Shown: positions 52,001-62,298, counted from the first letter of the stretch. The stretch: DNA of 64,000 nucleotides from Candidatus Muiribacterium halophilum (GCA_023228995.1 JALOAD010000014.1:4888-68887); one strand, 5' to 3'. Numbers and translations are program-made. The notes: a model not told the origin generated them from the sequence alone.

Positions 52001-53766
52001 TTGGTACTATTGATGTTGTATCAAGGAGAACTTTACAACAAATTAGTGATGATTTAAGTATATTAAATAATATACAACAAAATAAGAGTAAAAGTAACTC
52101 ATATATGGACATGGGTGATACTTATTATAGTTATGAAAATGAATTGAAATTCAAAATACCTACTGATTCTTATGCTAAAATATTATTATCAGATTATAAT
52201 ATTGTTAGTAATTTATCTTCTATTTTATATGTAGATTATAAAAATGAACTTGCGTTAAATATTACATCATTTGATGAAAATAAGGAAATACAGATTATAA
52301 ATACTTCTGAATATAATAATAAGATATATATTACTTGTTTAGAAAAACATGGATTAGAAGATGGAGATTCAATTAATTTATATTTAGGTGATGATTTCAT
52401 TTATAATGGTTATCACAATATAGAAAGAATTAATGATTATGATTTATTAACTGATATAGATTATGTACCTACTACCATTGGTTATTTAAGATATGTTAAA
52501 AGTGATCCATTCTTAAAATACCAACCAATTGATTTAATTGAATTGGGAATTAATGGGGAGGGTAAACAAGCAATAGAATTATCAATTGAAAATGTTGAAT
52601 ATAGAAATAATAAATATGGCCTTTATAATATTAATTATGATAAATATAGATTTAGAATGGTTGATGGATTAAATATTAAAACAATTAATGATAATTTCCC
52701 TTGGATATTTGAAGCTGAAATATCAGATGCTATATTAGGTATAAAAGACAATAAATTAATATGGTATAAGGGAACTTGGTTAAGTGGTAGATGGTTTGGT
52801 GGTATATGGGAATCTGGTACTTGGAAATCTGGGGATTGGTATGGTGGTGTTTGGAATTCTAATTATATCGATGATAATATATTAAGTGTTGAGGTTGATT
52901 ACAATACAATAGATAATAAATTATCAATGTGGTATGATGGTAGATGGTTTGGTGGTACTTGGAACAATGGTACTTGGAACAATGGTAGATTTTATGATGG
53001 TACTTGGAATAATGGGGTTTGGTGTGATGGTATTTGGAATAATGGTACTTGGAATAATGGATTTTTTAGTGGTGGTGTTTGGGTAAATGGTACTTGGAAC
53101 AATGGTACTTTCAATTGTGATTTAGGTCATGCCTATTGGTTAACAGGTAGATGGTTGGGTGGTGATTTTGAAAATGGTATGTGGTATGATGGAATATGGG
53201 AACAAAGAAATAATGTATCAAGATTTGGAACAAAGGCTTTCAATTCAAGAACAGCAAATTGGCAAAATGGGACATGGGTAGATGGTGTATTTTCATCAGG
53301 ATCTATTGATAGTGTTTCTGATAATCATAAATACTCAATTTGGAAAACTGGTAAATGGGTTTCTGGTAAGTGGTATGGTGGAATTGCTTATTATATGAAT
53401 AGTAAAAATATGACATGGCACGGAGGTATATTAGAAGAAATTGAAGTTATTGGTATCAATAATAATAAAATATTATTAAATGGTGTATTTAAGTTTAAGA
53501 TAGGTGATACAATAACATTATTGAAAGATAATGTATCAACAGATTATATAGTATTGCAAATAATTGAAAATATTAATACCACAGAATTAATTATTAATTA
53601 TGATTTTAATATTATTATTAATAATGATACTGGATATAGGTTAGTATCTGTTTTTGATAATATATATTGGGAATCTGGTATATGGTCCAATGGTGTATTT
53701 AGAAATGGAACTTGGTATGGTGGAATTTGGTATAATGGTATTTTTGAAAAAGGATTTTGGCAATAA
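49084..53766 (+). CDS. Giant tail/baseplate-associated protein with Ycf48-like and WNNG repeats
   Basis: The protein has 1560 residues and is the longest gene here. Near 340-450 are beta-propeller-type motifs (FIDNLNGVVVGELNTIFTTK, DGGETWHKV, FYVGGDNGVFIS), as in Ycf48/BNR proteins. From about 1225 to 1385 there is a repeat built on W-x-x-G-x-W (WNNGTWNNGRFYDGTWNNGV, WCDGIWNNGT), returning at the end (WSNGVFRNGTWYGGIWYNGI). These stacked Trp/Gly units probably form a beta-solenoid. Size, repeats and place among fibre genes suggest a tail tip or baseplate structural protein. Confidence 0.7.
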   Translation: MWEYNNDSKKWYSITDSISKVDFDYLKEELSLTRFYSRCLSGSTYTLQQDLSDIYTTSYIPRNWYISLEGSVYTDTSLPLEYANPITNVTLSDYNKFISEYGLTMKNLFTPSRLIKDTNNYKYVDVATTGVINISLIGKDYYIDGVRLLNGHRILVKDQTTNVVLLNTTDPNTYFTSKYEIIENLGGTIEYQYYNNTNGIYVYNDGVLIRDVDLDLYDNTIQYSVNVKLGEVNIGKQFHLSRLLNGYYPTIDKDPIEFKENKNWILRNAIDYNNLYEINYYDIIKNPIETCILDGFTYSIPERIISIGEFGVILNTQEGVSNIINNKYHVNLRSITQTSNYYWVCGDDGILLKIRKYDFNIEKISIDTTYKLKSISFIDNLNGVVVGELNTIFTTKDGGETWHKVQFEAFNLYNYNSVIYDNNTFYVGGDNGVFISFNKISNGWKPYKRRIAKINHEEYLLVDDINNLHKVNDLIYITTDEGNIIIYDINNHYNLPTDFVYMNFNTNYNDIRKIINKGDIFYFIGENIYSFDINNYTNTDITTNVINGQIADLEYSLYVNSLFNYDDTNLLICGNNSLLGINDYITDFITFDSTFEDRLKPKMLILDYDIASKLNFFDDFGNYRLPINVTFSSTDNLSITDIVDQKSWLTYYKDSIKTFEYCSTTPLNPEILFSTTFEKSSINTTENILSNYISNSYDDIKLLMPTTQSRYDSTGLSSITNPNSTYKILLYDYLLIYKVSSNYPVSIGDVMRIESDIIDTNLIVNKIVEFGSIKYLYMYSEFNENINTDLKIGLNITNLNKYLSNTELVNKFNKHYISNGYNLDYDNIFTISSVFNTNTAYYNLQINVITDSNNKLMQYKDSFLNFGYSPTYNIKDYLMNINTNLDKEYLVMPIYRNMTLGALSTTSIYKESNKLLFGTDLKLEYDTIFINTFVDIIINGVTTNKLLVMKKYYDTITDSYIIEFHKKIEGSNIGTIDVVSRRTLQQISDDLSILNNIQQNKSKSNSYMDMGDTYYSYENELKFKIPTDSYAKILLSDYNIVSNLSSILYVDYKNELALNITSFDENKEIQIINTSEYNNKIYITCLEKHGLEDGDSINLYLGDDFIYNGYHNIERINDYDLLTDIDYVPTTIGYLRYVKSDPFLKYQPIDLIELGINGEGKQAIELSIENVEYRNNKYGLYNINYDKYRFRMVDGLNIKTINDNFPWIFEAEISDAILGIKDNKLIWYKGTWLSGRWFGGIWESGTWKSGDWYGGVWNSNYIDDNILSVEVDYNTIDNKLSMWYDGRWFGGTWNNGTWNNGRFYDGTWNNGVWCDGIWNNGTWNNGFFSGGVWVNGTWNNGTFNCDLGHAYWLTGRWLGGDFENGMWYDGIWEQRNNVSRFGTKAFNSRTANWQNGTWVDGVFSSGSIDSVSDNHKYSIWKTGKWVSGKWYGGIAYYMNSKNMTWHGGILEEIEVIGINNNKILLNGVFKFKIGDTITLLKDNVSTDYIVLQIIENINTTELIINYDFNIIINNDTGYRLVSVFDNIYWESGIWSNGVFRNGTWYGGIWYNGIFEKGFWQ
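52760..53220 (+). repeat. W-x-x-G repeat-coding region
   Basis: Repeated DNA of the form ACTTGGAACAATGGT encodes about two dozen W/F-x-x-G units in the giant protein. It is imperfect but clearly periodic at 15 bases (5 residues). Confidence 0.75.
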
Positions 53767-53784
53767 AAAATTAATATATATGTT

Positions 53785-54174
53785 ATGATAAAAAAATATA
53801 AAGAATATGTTAGTATATTTGAAAATGATGATATTTCAAATAATACTAAAGAATATCCAGAATTAACTAAAAACATCAAAGAAATGATCGAACAAACTAT
53901 TGAAAATTCAGGTGGAGAGTATAGTATGTTTATTGATAGTTATATCAAGTCACCAGAAGATGTAAAAATAGAGGGTTTGATAAATGATAGTGATATTTAT
54001 GATTTCTATATAAAATATAGAAATGAAATAGATGAACTATTAAATGATGTTAGATTTTTTGATACAATACCAAGTGAATTAAATGTTCTTGGTTTATATG
54101 AATATATAATAACAGGTACAAATAGATCTATAACAGAAATTGTACAGATTTTAGTCAATGAAAATATAAAATAG
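53785..54174 (+). CDS. Unknown protein with capsid-targeting-like N-terminus
   Basis: The protein has 129 residues, starting MIKKYKEYVSIFEND (I-F-E site). The body is acidic and helical with ENSGGEYSMFIDSYIKSPED, IEGLINDSDIYDFYIKYRNE and LNVLGLYEYIITGTN, motifs that look conserved in a phage protein family (possibly DUF7222-like). It stands alone among tail genes on the plus strand with its own TTAATATATA box. Function unknown. Confidence 0.6.
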   Translation: MIKKYKEYVSIFENDDISNNTKEYPELTKNIKEMIEQTIENSGGEYSMFIDSYIKSPEDVKIEGLINDSDIYDFYIKYRNEIDELLNDVRFFDTIPSELNVLGLYEYIITGTNRSITEIVQILVNENIK

Positions 54175-54203
54175 TAATATATAAATAAAAATAAATAAAT
54201 TAA

Positions 54204-56903
54204 ATGGCATCAACCCCTTTATATAAATTCTTAAAAAATCAAGCTACATCATTTTATTGTTTACCAAGTAGTGCAGAAGATTTCAATGCTGCTTATCAAA
54301 ATAGTAACTATAAAATGTATTTTTCTAAATTTGCTTTGGTTAATTTTCCTAAACAAAATTTAATTGCAGGGACATCATCAAATCCAATAATTATGGATTT
54401 TGATAATTCATTCTATAAGTCAGTTAATGCCACCCCAACAACTAATTTTAGTTCAGCTATTATAGAATCTTTACGAAATTATGTAGCAAATCAAGAAGTT
54501 ATTATAAAAGAAAGTAGATTGTCTAATAATAAATATTTTTATGATACTAATATATTAGAGACAACTAGTGAAAAAATATTTTTCAAATGGCTTAAAAAAT
54601 TAAATCTTATTGATTTTGAACCAGCTATACCAGAAGATGAATATTTTAGTAATTTATTAGAATTTCAACGAGGAAACTTAAATGATCCTACTTATTTCCC
54701 TGAATATCTATGGAAAGAAAGAGATGTTATAGATTGGATACCATTATATTTTTATGAATCTGGTGTAAGTGGATTTGTTGGTAAAATGGAAATAGAATTT
54801 TCTAGCAATACCAATTTCAAAGTAGGTGATAAAATAAATATTTATAATATATCAAATACTACTATTATTAACAATGGTGGTTATAATGATCGTTTAATTG
54901 GATCAGATACTGAAGAGGGAGTATATGCTGAAGTGTTGTATATTATACCAGCAGATTCAACCAAAGGTCAAAGAATAGTAACTGATATAGATACTACAAT
55001 ATCAACACAAACAGATAGCACTGGTTTAATTCAATTAGTGTATAATAGATTTATACAATATATTGGTGAAATTAGTGGTGTTTCAAATGTACAAGAGGCC
55101 AATCGTAGTTATACAGAGGTTTATGCTCATATACCAGATCATACTGGAAGAACACCTGATATTTTATTTAGAACAAGATATGATATCAATTATAAACCAA
55201 ATTTAACATTTCCCATATTACCAAGTCAATATCAACCAGAAATATTAGGTGCTGAATTATTTAGTTCACCAATAGTGATGAATCCTCAAAATTATCCAGG
55301 TTCATATTTTGCTCAATATGATACCCCTGATTTTACTTATGAAACCTCAACTGGTGATTATTTAAGAAGAAGTGGTGGTTATTTTGGTATAAGTGGTGAT
55401 ATTAATAATCCAATTGTTAATAGTAATAAATTAGATGGATTAGGTATAGATTTCAATACAAATCATTATGTCAAGATGAATGGTTATAATAATACTATAA
55501 CTAATTTTGATCAGTTCAATGCTCTTGAAGTTAATAATGAAATACCTTCTGATTTTGAATTCAATGCTATTTTGTGGTATTATGATGTACAAAAAACAGA
55601 TAGTGATGGTAATCTACATACAACTACTAATCTTTATGGGATATCATTTTTAGATAATCCAGATAATAATCCAATTGAATCTGAAAAATATAAAAGATTT
55701 CCAACTTATAAAAAATTAGTATCAAATGGAGAACAAGATGGTACATCATATGCATTTAGTCTAAATCTTAATTTTAATATAATTAATGATAATCCACAAC
55801 TATCATATAATCCAGAAGCAAATAATTCATTATTTAGTATGAACTTATTTAATGATGCTATGAGACGATTAGCTTCTACTAATGATAGTTTTCTACAGAT
55901 AATATCTGAAAATATTGCAGTTAAAGAGGAACTTAATAATCTAAAGCAATTACTTTATACACAAACTGATATAAACACAATAAATTCTAAAATTAGTAGT
56001 CTTGAAAAATTATTAAGATTGTATTCTACTAATCAAATTACTGATAGTAATAGTATTAAAGTATCAATTTTACCAACTAGTCCAAGTTCAATTGCTTTAT
56101 ATAATATAGAACCCTCATATGATAAAATATTTAATATTAAAACATCTAATTTATATAATATAAATACAATAATTCCTACTAATATATCAGTTCCTGAAAA
56201 TAAAAACTTTTTAATTAATGTTATTAATGATGATGTTACTGAATTAAATACAGATAATCTAACTTTATTATTAGATAAGGATCTTTATTATAAACAAAGT
56301 GTAGATATAATTATAAATGCAACTGAATTATCAACTCAAAATAAGAAATTAGATATTTATGTAAATACTATAGTTCCATCTATGAATAATTTAGTAACAA
56401 CTGAAGCTTTATTAATTGGTGAATTGGATTTACCTATTTATTTCAACACTAAATTAAATCAACCTAATAGTGCTTATAATTGGTCAGATTTTAAAATTGA
56501 TATAGATTTTGATAAAACTATACAATATAATAATGATTTATTAGAAATACCAATGAATATGAATCACTTAATAGTAAATAATTCTATTAAAGCTGGAGAT
56601 GTTCTTAATTTATCTAATTTACACTTAAATACTGGAACATATTCTATAGATTATTCAGGTCAATATGAAGTCAATAATGTAGGTGTTACTAATAGTATAG
56701 TATATATGGATATAAGTTCAAATGATCAATTGACTAATTTTTGTAAATATACACCACTTATACATTCAGCTACATCAAGCATTTTAGTAAATACCCCATA
56801 TTTCAAATTAAATAAGGGTATGAAAATAAGAATTACTAGAATTAATGAATTAGATACTATCATATCAGATAAATATCAAATAGAAATCACTGAATTGAAA
56901 TAA
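54204..56903 (+). CDS. Large virion structural protein, probably tail/baseplate
   Basis: The protein has 899 residues with no targeting signature. The N-terminal third has KMYFSKFALVNFPKQNLIAG and FPEYLWKERDVIDWIPLYFY. The middle has long beta-rich segments, the region LNNLKQLLYTQTDINTINSK looks like a coiled coil near 575-610, and the rest is extended beta structure. Composition and length resemble baseplate or tail-tube-associated proteins of large phages. A promoter box overlaps the end of the gene before it. Exact part unknown. Confidence 0.6.
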   Translation: MASTPLYKFLKNQATSFYCLPSSAEDFNAAYQNSNYKMYFSKFALVNFPKQNLIAGTSSNPIIMDFDNSFYKSVNATPTTNFSSAIIESLRNYVANQEVIIKESRLSNNKYFYDTNILETTSEKIFFKWLKKLNLIDFEPAIPEDEYFSNLLEFQRGNLNDPTYFPEYLWKERDVIDWIPLYFYESGVSGFVGKMEIEFSSNTNFKVGDKINIYNISNTTIINNGGYNDRLIGSDTEEGVYAEVLYIIPADSTKGQRIVTDIDTTISTQTDSTGLIQLVYNRFIQYIGEISGVSNVQEANRSYTEVYAHIPDHTGRTPDILFRTRYDINYKPNLTFPILPSQYQPEILGAELFSSPIVMNPQNYPGSYFAQYDTPDFTYETSTGDYLRRSGGYFGISGDINNPIVNSNKLDGLGIDFNTNHYVKMNGYNNTITNFDQFNALEVNNEIPSDFEFNAILWYYDVQKTDSDGNLHTTTNLYGISFLDNPDNNPIESEKYKRFPTYKKLVSNGEQDGTSYAFSLNLNFNIINDNPQLSYNPEANNSLFSMNLFNDAMRRLASTNDSFLQIISENIAVKEELNNLKQLLYTQTDINTINSKISSLEKLLRLYSTNQITDSNSIKVSILPTSPSSIALYNIEPSYDKIFNIKTSNLYNINTIIPTNISVPENKNFLINVINDDVTELNTDNLTLLLDKDLYYKQSVDIIINATELSTQNKKLDIYVNTIVPSMNNLVTTEALLIGELDLPIYFNTKLNQPNSAYNWSDFKIDIDFDKTIQYNNDLLEIPMNMNHLIVNNSIKAGDVLNLSNLHLNTGTYSIDYSGQYEVNNVGVTNSIVYMDISSNDQLTNFCKYTPLIHSATSSILVNTPYFKLNKGMKIRITRINELDTIISDKYQIEITELK

Positions 56904-56915
56904 CATGATTTTATA

Positions 56916-56934
56916 TTTTAATATATAATTAAAA
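56916..56934 (+). promoter_or_regulatory. Candidate promoter box
   Basis: TTTTAATATATAATTAAAA, 15 bases before the ATG at 56950. Confidence 0.5.
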
Positions 56935-56949
56935 TATAAAATCATATTT

Positions 56950-57669
56950 ATGAGTTGTTCAACAAATTTATTTGGAAATAAAAGCCAATATATAAAAACA
57001 TATAATGGTGATGTAGTATCTATAGAGGGTAGTATAACCACAGAAAAATTATTACTATCAGATCTTAAAATACCTTATAAACAAATACTAAAAAGCAGAA
57101 TTATATTAAAAGCTGGTCAAGTGAATTATTTATTAAATCACCTTGGGTTAGGTAATGAAGCTACTTTTATTTTAATAAAAGCTATTTATAATCAAAAATC
57201 TATTATAGAAAGTGATAATTATATATGTTGGAATTATTCTGATAACATATCTAAGATTAATTTTATGGATGATGTTATGTTATTAACTGGTAATTCAATA
57301 CATAGAATTCCACAATTGTACTTAACTAACCCTAATCTTGATTATGATGTAACTTTAGATGTTATGGTAGCTGTTATTGATAATGCATATGCTAATAATG
57401 TACCATCTAATCAGTCTGTGGCATATTTCAGGGGGTTAGAATATACAGATATTAAAAATCATATAATGGGTGAATCAATTGTAATAAATGATAAAAGCAC
57501 ACCAGTTAAACCTTTAATATACTTATTATTAGCTAATATAACTGAAATAAAGATAGATTTTGATACTTTAACATTGAATGATGTTAATAATGGAACTATT
57601 ATGCTTAAATTCTTAACTAAAAATGATGCTATACAAGCTTATTCTATAATTGATAATCCTGATATATAA
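56950..57669 (+). CDS. Virion-type structural protein
   Basis: The protein has 239 residues, starting MSCSTNLFGNKS. It is beta-rich with LKAGQVNYLLNHLGLGNEAT, YICWNYSDNISKINFMDD and YFRGLEYTDIKNHIMGES. No family recognised. It stands between two structural genes, so a tail component is likely. Confidence 0.55.
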   Translation: MSCSTNLFGNKSQYIKTYNGDVVSIEGSITTEKLLLSDLKIPYKQILKSRIILKAGQVNYLLNHLGLGNEATFILIKAIYNQKSIIESDNYICWNYSDNISKINFMDDVMLLTGNSIHRIPQLYLTNPNLDYDVTLDVMVAVIDNAYANNVPSNQSVAYFRGLEYTDIKNHIMGESIVINDKSTPVKPLIYLLLANITEIKIDFDTLTLNDVNNGTIMLKFLTKNDAIQAYSIIDNPDI

Positions 57670-57695
57670 ATTATTATAAAATAAAAATATAAAAT

Positions 57696-58187
57696 ATGAA
57701 TGAACAAGAATTAAATAATTGGTGGTTAACTTTATCTTTTAGTGAATTATATACTATACATAATACCAATATAAGTAATATTCCACCTTCTTATCAAAGA
57801 ATAGTATACAATAATTTGTATGAAGAATGGAAATTATTTGATAACACTGATAAAGAAAATTGGTATAATCAATTGTATGTAGAAGATAATAGTGGTGGGT
57901 CAGATTCACAATCTTATAATGAAATGGGAGCATGGTCAGCTTTAACTAATTATGTTTCAAATGATTTAGTATATAATGAAAATGGTATATTTAAGTGTAT
58001 TGCTAATAATATTAATTCAATACCAACTATAAATAATGTAACTAATTGGAAATGTATATTCAATAGTATTTCGATTTCAGATACTATTTTTGAAGATTTA
58101 ACTACTTCTAATAAGACATTAGTTGGAGCTATTAATGAATTAAATGGTACAATAGGAGATATAAATACTATATTAGAGAGTATATAA
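57696..58187 (+). CDS. Tail-fibre adaptor with carbohydrate-binding-like module
   Basis: The protein has 163 residues. An N-terminal Trp-rich helical part is followed by AWSALTNYVSNDLVYNENGI, then FKCIANNINSIPTINNVTNW and KC, in a W-x(n)-Y-x-x-x-D-x-V pattern like small carbohydrate-binding modules (CBM5/12 type) of fibres. The end has TSNKTLVGAINELNGTIGDI, a common fibre connector helix. It probably links to or precedes the BspA-like fibre gene starting 22 bases downstream. Confidence 0.6.
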   Translation: MNEQELNNWWLTLSFSELYTIHNTNISNIPPSYQRIVYNNLYEEWKLFDNTDKENWYNQLYVEDNSGGSDSQSYNEMGAWSALTNYVSNDLVYNENGIFKCIANNINSIPTINNVTNWKCIFNSISISDTIFEDLTTSNKTLVGAINELNGTIGDINTILESI

Positions 58188-58209
58188 ATAGTGAAAATAA
58201 ATACACAAA

Positions 58210-59927
58210 ATGTCAAATATAGAAGAAAATTTACAGAAATTAATTAACACAAAGAGTAATATTAGAAATAGTATTATAAATAAAGGTGTTGAGGTGCCAA
58301 TATATGAAAAAATGGAAAATTATAATAATTATATTGATAATATATCAAATGAATATAATAATGAATCTGAATAGTTGATGTTATTTTTGATAATCCTATA
58401 GAATATGAAAATAGTACAAATGTTGATGTTATATTTAGAATTAAGAGCAATGGTGGTGTTATAGATAATAATAATTTTATTATTGAAATTAAACAATCTA
58501 AAACCATTAACTGGACTCAAATTACTGATTTTACAATTACTGATAATACTGATGTTACTACACAACATGGTTTTGATAAAATAGTAACTAGTACTTTAAC
58601 AAATTTAGTATATAAAAATTATTATGATGAAACCTTAGGTGGATTGAAAGAAAATGATAATAGATATGAAATAAGATGTTCAATTGATAATATTATATAT
58701 TCAGAACCAAGAACATATATTACAGGATGGGGTAAATATTTTGATAATATTTTTGAATCAGCACCTGATATATTAGATACTGATGGGAAAAAAAGTCATA
58801 TTTTAGTTACTATATCACCTACAATTGATTTGAGTGGTATACAAGGTGATAATTATTATGTAACATCTGATGGTTATTCAGGTGTAGCAAAAACACATAC
58901 TTTTGATACAAATTATGATATATCTATATACACACAAAATGGATATATAAAAAGAAAAGTTAAATATATTATAGTTTATAAGGTAGATAATAATGAAATA
59001 TCAAGCATAAATGTTAACAAATATATTTATATGTATATAAATAATGGATTAATTGGAGCTATGTATAATTCAACTCCATATAGTTATATAGAAAATGTAA
59101 GATTCGGAAGTAATGTTATTTTTGTTGATAATAGTTACTTTAGTTTTTCTTCATGTTGTAATTTAGAGAGTATAATTATACCAAATAATTTAACTCAACT
59201 TAATGCATTTAGTGAATGTTATTCTTTAAAAAGTATAATAATCCCTAGTACTATAAATTTTTTAGATAGTAGTTGTTTTAAATATTGTTATTCAATTGAG
59301 AGTGTTAATATACCAAATACAATTACAAATATGGATAGTTATATATTTAATGGTTGTTATTCCTTAAAAGGTATTGTCTTACCAAATAATGTAATCAATT
59401 TTTATGATACTTTAGTTAGTTGTAGTAATTTAAAAAATGTTGTTATACCAACTACAGCAGAAACTTTAGATGGTATTTTTAAGTATTGTACTAATTTAGA
59501 ATCTGTATATATACCAGATAATGTTAAATCTATGGCATCAACATTTTATGGTTGTTATAAATTAAAAAATGTAAATATACCCAATTATCATTTATTAGAA
59601 TTGGATTATACTTTTTATAATTGTTATTGCTTAGAAAAAATACACATACCAAATAATGTTACATATAAATCTCATATGAATGTGTTTTATTCTTGTTATA
59701 GTTTATATGATATATCAATTGATAATGGTAGAAGTGAGTCTTTGGTTATTGAGTATCTAAATCAACACAATCGTAGTTTTATTTTATCATTAGATTCAAT
59801 AATAAATATTATTTATAATTTAGGTAATGTGAGTGGTAAAACTCTCACTATAGGATTTGATTATGTAAATATGTTACCTAATGAAATTAAAGAAATTGCA
59901 ACTAACAAAGGTTGGATATTAAATTAA
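58210..59927 (+). CDS. BspA-like LRR fibre protein, frame broken by one base
   Basis: The start MSNIEENLQKLINTK mirrors [15 protein letters not shown] of the later fibre gene. The first frame stops with TAG at 58372, but the -1 frame continues as IVDVIFDN, exactly like EIVDVVFAN of the paralog, to the stop at 59927. The total would be about 570 residues. The C-terminal half has degenerate LRR_5 units (SLKSIIIPST, NLTQLNAFSECYSLKS, SIESVNIPNTI). A missing A at about 58371 or a -1 frameshift would restore the protein. The internal ATG at 58644 is unlikely to be the true start. Confidence 0.75.
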
Positions 59928-59946
59928 AAATAAAATCAATAATAAC

Positions 59947-60183
59947 ATGAAAATAATAGAAACAGAATTTAATTATAAAATTTTAGTATGTGGTGATAAT
60001 ATATCTTTATATGAAAACAAAGAATATTCAGAAGGTGAAATACCTTATTATTTCAAAATAGCATATTTACCCTTAAATTTGGATTTAGAATATTGTAAAA
60101 GTAAATATTTAGAAATCCCGGATGAGGAAAAAATATTACCTATTATTGAAGATGAATATAATAATAAATATAATAATAAATAA
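59947..60183 (+). CDS. Small unknown protein between fibre genes
   Basis: The protein has 78 residues: beta strands (IIETEFNYKILVCGDNISLY) then an acidic tail with IPDEEKILPIIEDEYNNKYN. It begins 19 bases after one fibre gene and ends 6 bases before the next; it may be a fibre assembly chaperone. Unrecognised. Confidence 0.55.
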   Translation: MKIIETEFNYKILVCGDNISLYENKEYSEGEIPYYFKIAYLPLNLDLEYCKSKYLEIPDEEKILPIIEDEYNNKYNNK

Positions 60184-60189
60184 TATAAA

Positions 60190-62286
60190 ATGGCGAGCAT
60201 ATTAGAAAATTTACAGTCTATTATTGATAGCAAAACAAGTATAAAAACAAGTATAAGTAATAAAGGTGTTACAGTACCAGCAGAAGCTAAACTTAATGCT
60301 TTACCTGCTCTTATAGATAGCATCGAGCAAGGTGGTGGAGCTCCTGAAATAGTAGATGTTGTGTTTGCTAATCTAGTTGAAAATGCTGAATCTACGGATA
60401 TAGATGTGGTGGTTAGGATTATGAGTAATGGTGCAAATGCAACTTATGGTGTGCAATATCGTCCAGTTGGTACTGTGAATTGGATTGAAGCTCCAACCCC
60501 AGTTGTAACTAATAATACAGATGTTAAGACACTACACAGCTTTGACAAAATAGCAACTACAACTCTATCAGAGTTATTATACCAACAATCTTGGGATGCT
60601 AATTTAGGTGCTTTAAGAGAAAATAATAATAGATATGAAGTAAGAGCTTATATTACCGGAACTACTAATAATTATGTAACTCCAAGAATATATACTACTG
60701 GTTGGTCTAAGTATTTTGATAATATTTATGAAGCTACTAACGATTTAGAGTTAGGTGGTACAAAGAAAAAAAGAGCTATTGCAGTTATCCATAGTGCTAA
60801 TTTAAGCACTACACTATCCCAATTAGGAGGAGACTATTATAAGACTTCTGACGGATACTTGGGTGTTAATAAAAATCATATATTTGATGAAAGTCAAGAT
60901 ATTCCTATTTACCTTGAAGATGGAATTAATATTAAGTATTATATTAGGTGGGTAATTTTATACACGAATGTTGCAACTGTTAATATTGATATTAATGATG
61001 CTACTAATAAAAACTATTTGTATTGCTATTTTGGGAATTGTACTCCAAATTTAGTATTCAGCACCAATGGAAATAATTCATCAAAAGTAGAGGGGGTTAG
61101 ATTTTCTCCAGTCACTAATGTTACAAGCATAGGTTATAATGTGTTCCGCTATTGCTACTCTCTTACCTCAATCAATATCCCCAACTCTGTTACAAGCATA
61201 GGTGATTATGCGTTCGGCAGTTGCTCTTCTCTTACCTCTATCACTATTCCTAACTCTGTTACAAGCATAGGTGATGATGTGTTCGACCGTTGCTCTTCTC
61301 TTACCTCTATCACTATTCCTAACTCTGTTACAAGCATAGGTGATTATGTGTTCAGCGGTTGCTCTTCTCTTACCTCTATCACTATTCCTAACTCTGTTAC
61401 AAGCATAGGTTATTATGCGTTCAGCAGTTGCTCTTCTCTTACCTCAATCAATATCCCTAACTCTGTTACAAGCATAGGTGAATATGCGTTCAACAGTTGC
61501 TCTTCTCTTACCTCTATCACTATTCCTAACTCTGTTACAAGCATAGGTTATTATGCGTTCGGCAGTTGCTCTTCTCTTACCTCTATCACTATTCCTAACT
61601 CTGTTACAAGCATAGGTTATAATGTGTTCTACAATTGCTACTCTCTTGCCTCAATCAATATTACTAACTCTGTTACAAACATAGGTGATGTTGTGTTCTA
61701 CGGTTGCACTTCTCTTACCTCTATCACTATTCCTAACTCTGTTACAAACATAGGTAATGATATGTTCTACGGTTGCACTTCTCTTACCTCAATCAATATT
61801 CCTAACTCTGTTACAAGCATATACCATTATACGTTCCACGGTTGCACTTCTCTTACCTCAATCAATATTCCTAACTCTGTTACAAGCATAGGTTATTTTG
61901 CGTTTGGCAGTTGCTCTTCTCTTACCTCTATCACTATTCCTAACTCTGTTACAAGCATAGGTGATTTTGCGTTCCAAAGTTGCTCTTCTCTTACCTCTAT
62001 AACATTTTTATCAATACCGACAACTTTTCCAACAACCTCAATAATTAGCAGCACAAGAAAGGTATATAATGTAACACTACCTTCAGGTTGGAATAAAACA
62101 ATAAATTTAGTGGCAAGTACAACTACCACAGATTGTGTTTTAACTCATAGATGTATTTTAGATATTTTCAATAATCTTGCAAGTGGTGTAACTGGGTTAA
62201 CACTTACTCTTGGACCTACTAATTTAGCGAGAATGAGTGTAACAGAAAAATTAATAGCTACTGATAAAGGTTGGACTTTAAATTAA
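60190..62286 (+). CDS. BspA-like LRR tail-fibre protein
   Basis: The protein has 698 residues. The N-terminal adaptor ([20 protein letters not shown], about 1-55) is probably the tail-attachment end, then a beta-rich region to about 305. Thirteen 23-residue LRR_5 units follow (consensus S-V-T-S-I-G-x-x-A-F-x-x-C-S-S-L-T-S-I-x-I-P-N), and a short C-terminal domain ends [20 protein letters not shown]. BspA-type LRRs are surface adhesin modules, so this is a likely receptor-binding fibre. The repeat DNA is richer in G+C and far more uniform than its surroundings. Confidence 0.85.
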   Translation: MASILENLQSIIDSKTSIKTSISNKGVTVPAEAKLNALPALIDSIEQGGGAPEIVDVVFANLVENAESTDIDVVVRIMSNGANATYGVQYRPVGTVNWIEAPTPVVTNNTDVKTLHSFDKIATTTLSELLYQQSWDANLGALRENNNRYEVRAYITGTTNNYVTPRIYTTGWSKYFDNIYEATNDLELGGTKKKRAIAVIHSANLSTTLSQLGGDYYKTSDGYLGVNKNHIFDESQDIPIYLEDGINIKYYIRWVILYTNVATVNIDINDATNKNYLYCYFGNCTPNLVFSTNGNNSSKVEGVRFSPVTNVTSIGYNVFRYCYSLTSINIPNSVTSIGDYAFGSCSSLTSITIPNSVTSIGDDVFDRCSSLTSITIPNSVTSIGDYVFSGCSSLTSITIPNSVTSIGYYAFSSCSSLTSINIPNSVTSIGEYAFNSCSSLTSITIPNSVTSIGYYAFGSCSSLTSITIPNSVTSIGYNVFYNCYSLASINITNSVTNIGDVVFYGCTSLTSITIPNSVTNIGNDMFYGCTSLTSINIPNSVTSIYHYTFHGCTSLTSINIPNSVTSIGYFAFGSCSSLTSITIPNSVTSIGDFAFQSCSSLTSITFLSIPTTFPTTSIISSTRKVYNVTLPSGWNKTINLVASTTTTDCVLTHRCILDIFNNLASGVTGLTLTLGPTNLARMSVTEKLIATDKGWTLN
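61117..62001 (+). repeat. 13 near-identical 69-bp LRR_5 repeats
   Basis: Each unit contains blocks such as CTTACCTCTATCACTATTCC and AACTCTGTTACAAGCATAGG, differing mostly in one segment of about 12 bases coding x-x-A-F-x-x. Two alternating forms (ATCACTATT and ATCAATATT) occur. Uniformity suggests recent expansion or gene conversion. Confidence 0.9.
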
Positions 62287-62298
62287 TATAATCAATTG

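Noticed and set aside
49139-53879. Antisense and other-frame ORFs within the giant tail gene
   Set aside because: Low-complexity frames opposite clearly coding sequence with no family motif or box.
58372-58374. TAG recoding (alternative genetic code, as in some large phages)
   Set aside because: Reading through TAG here gives sequence unlike the paralog, whereas a -1 shift matches it. TAG is used as a normal stop at other gene ends (2240, 11915, 54174).
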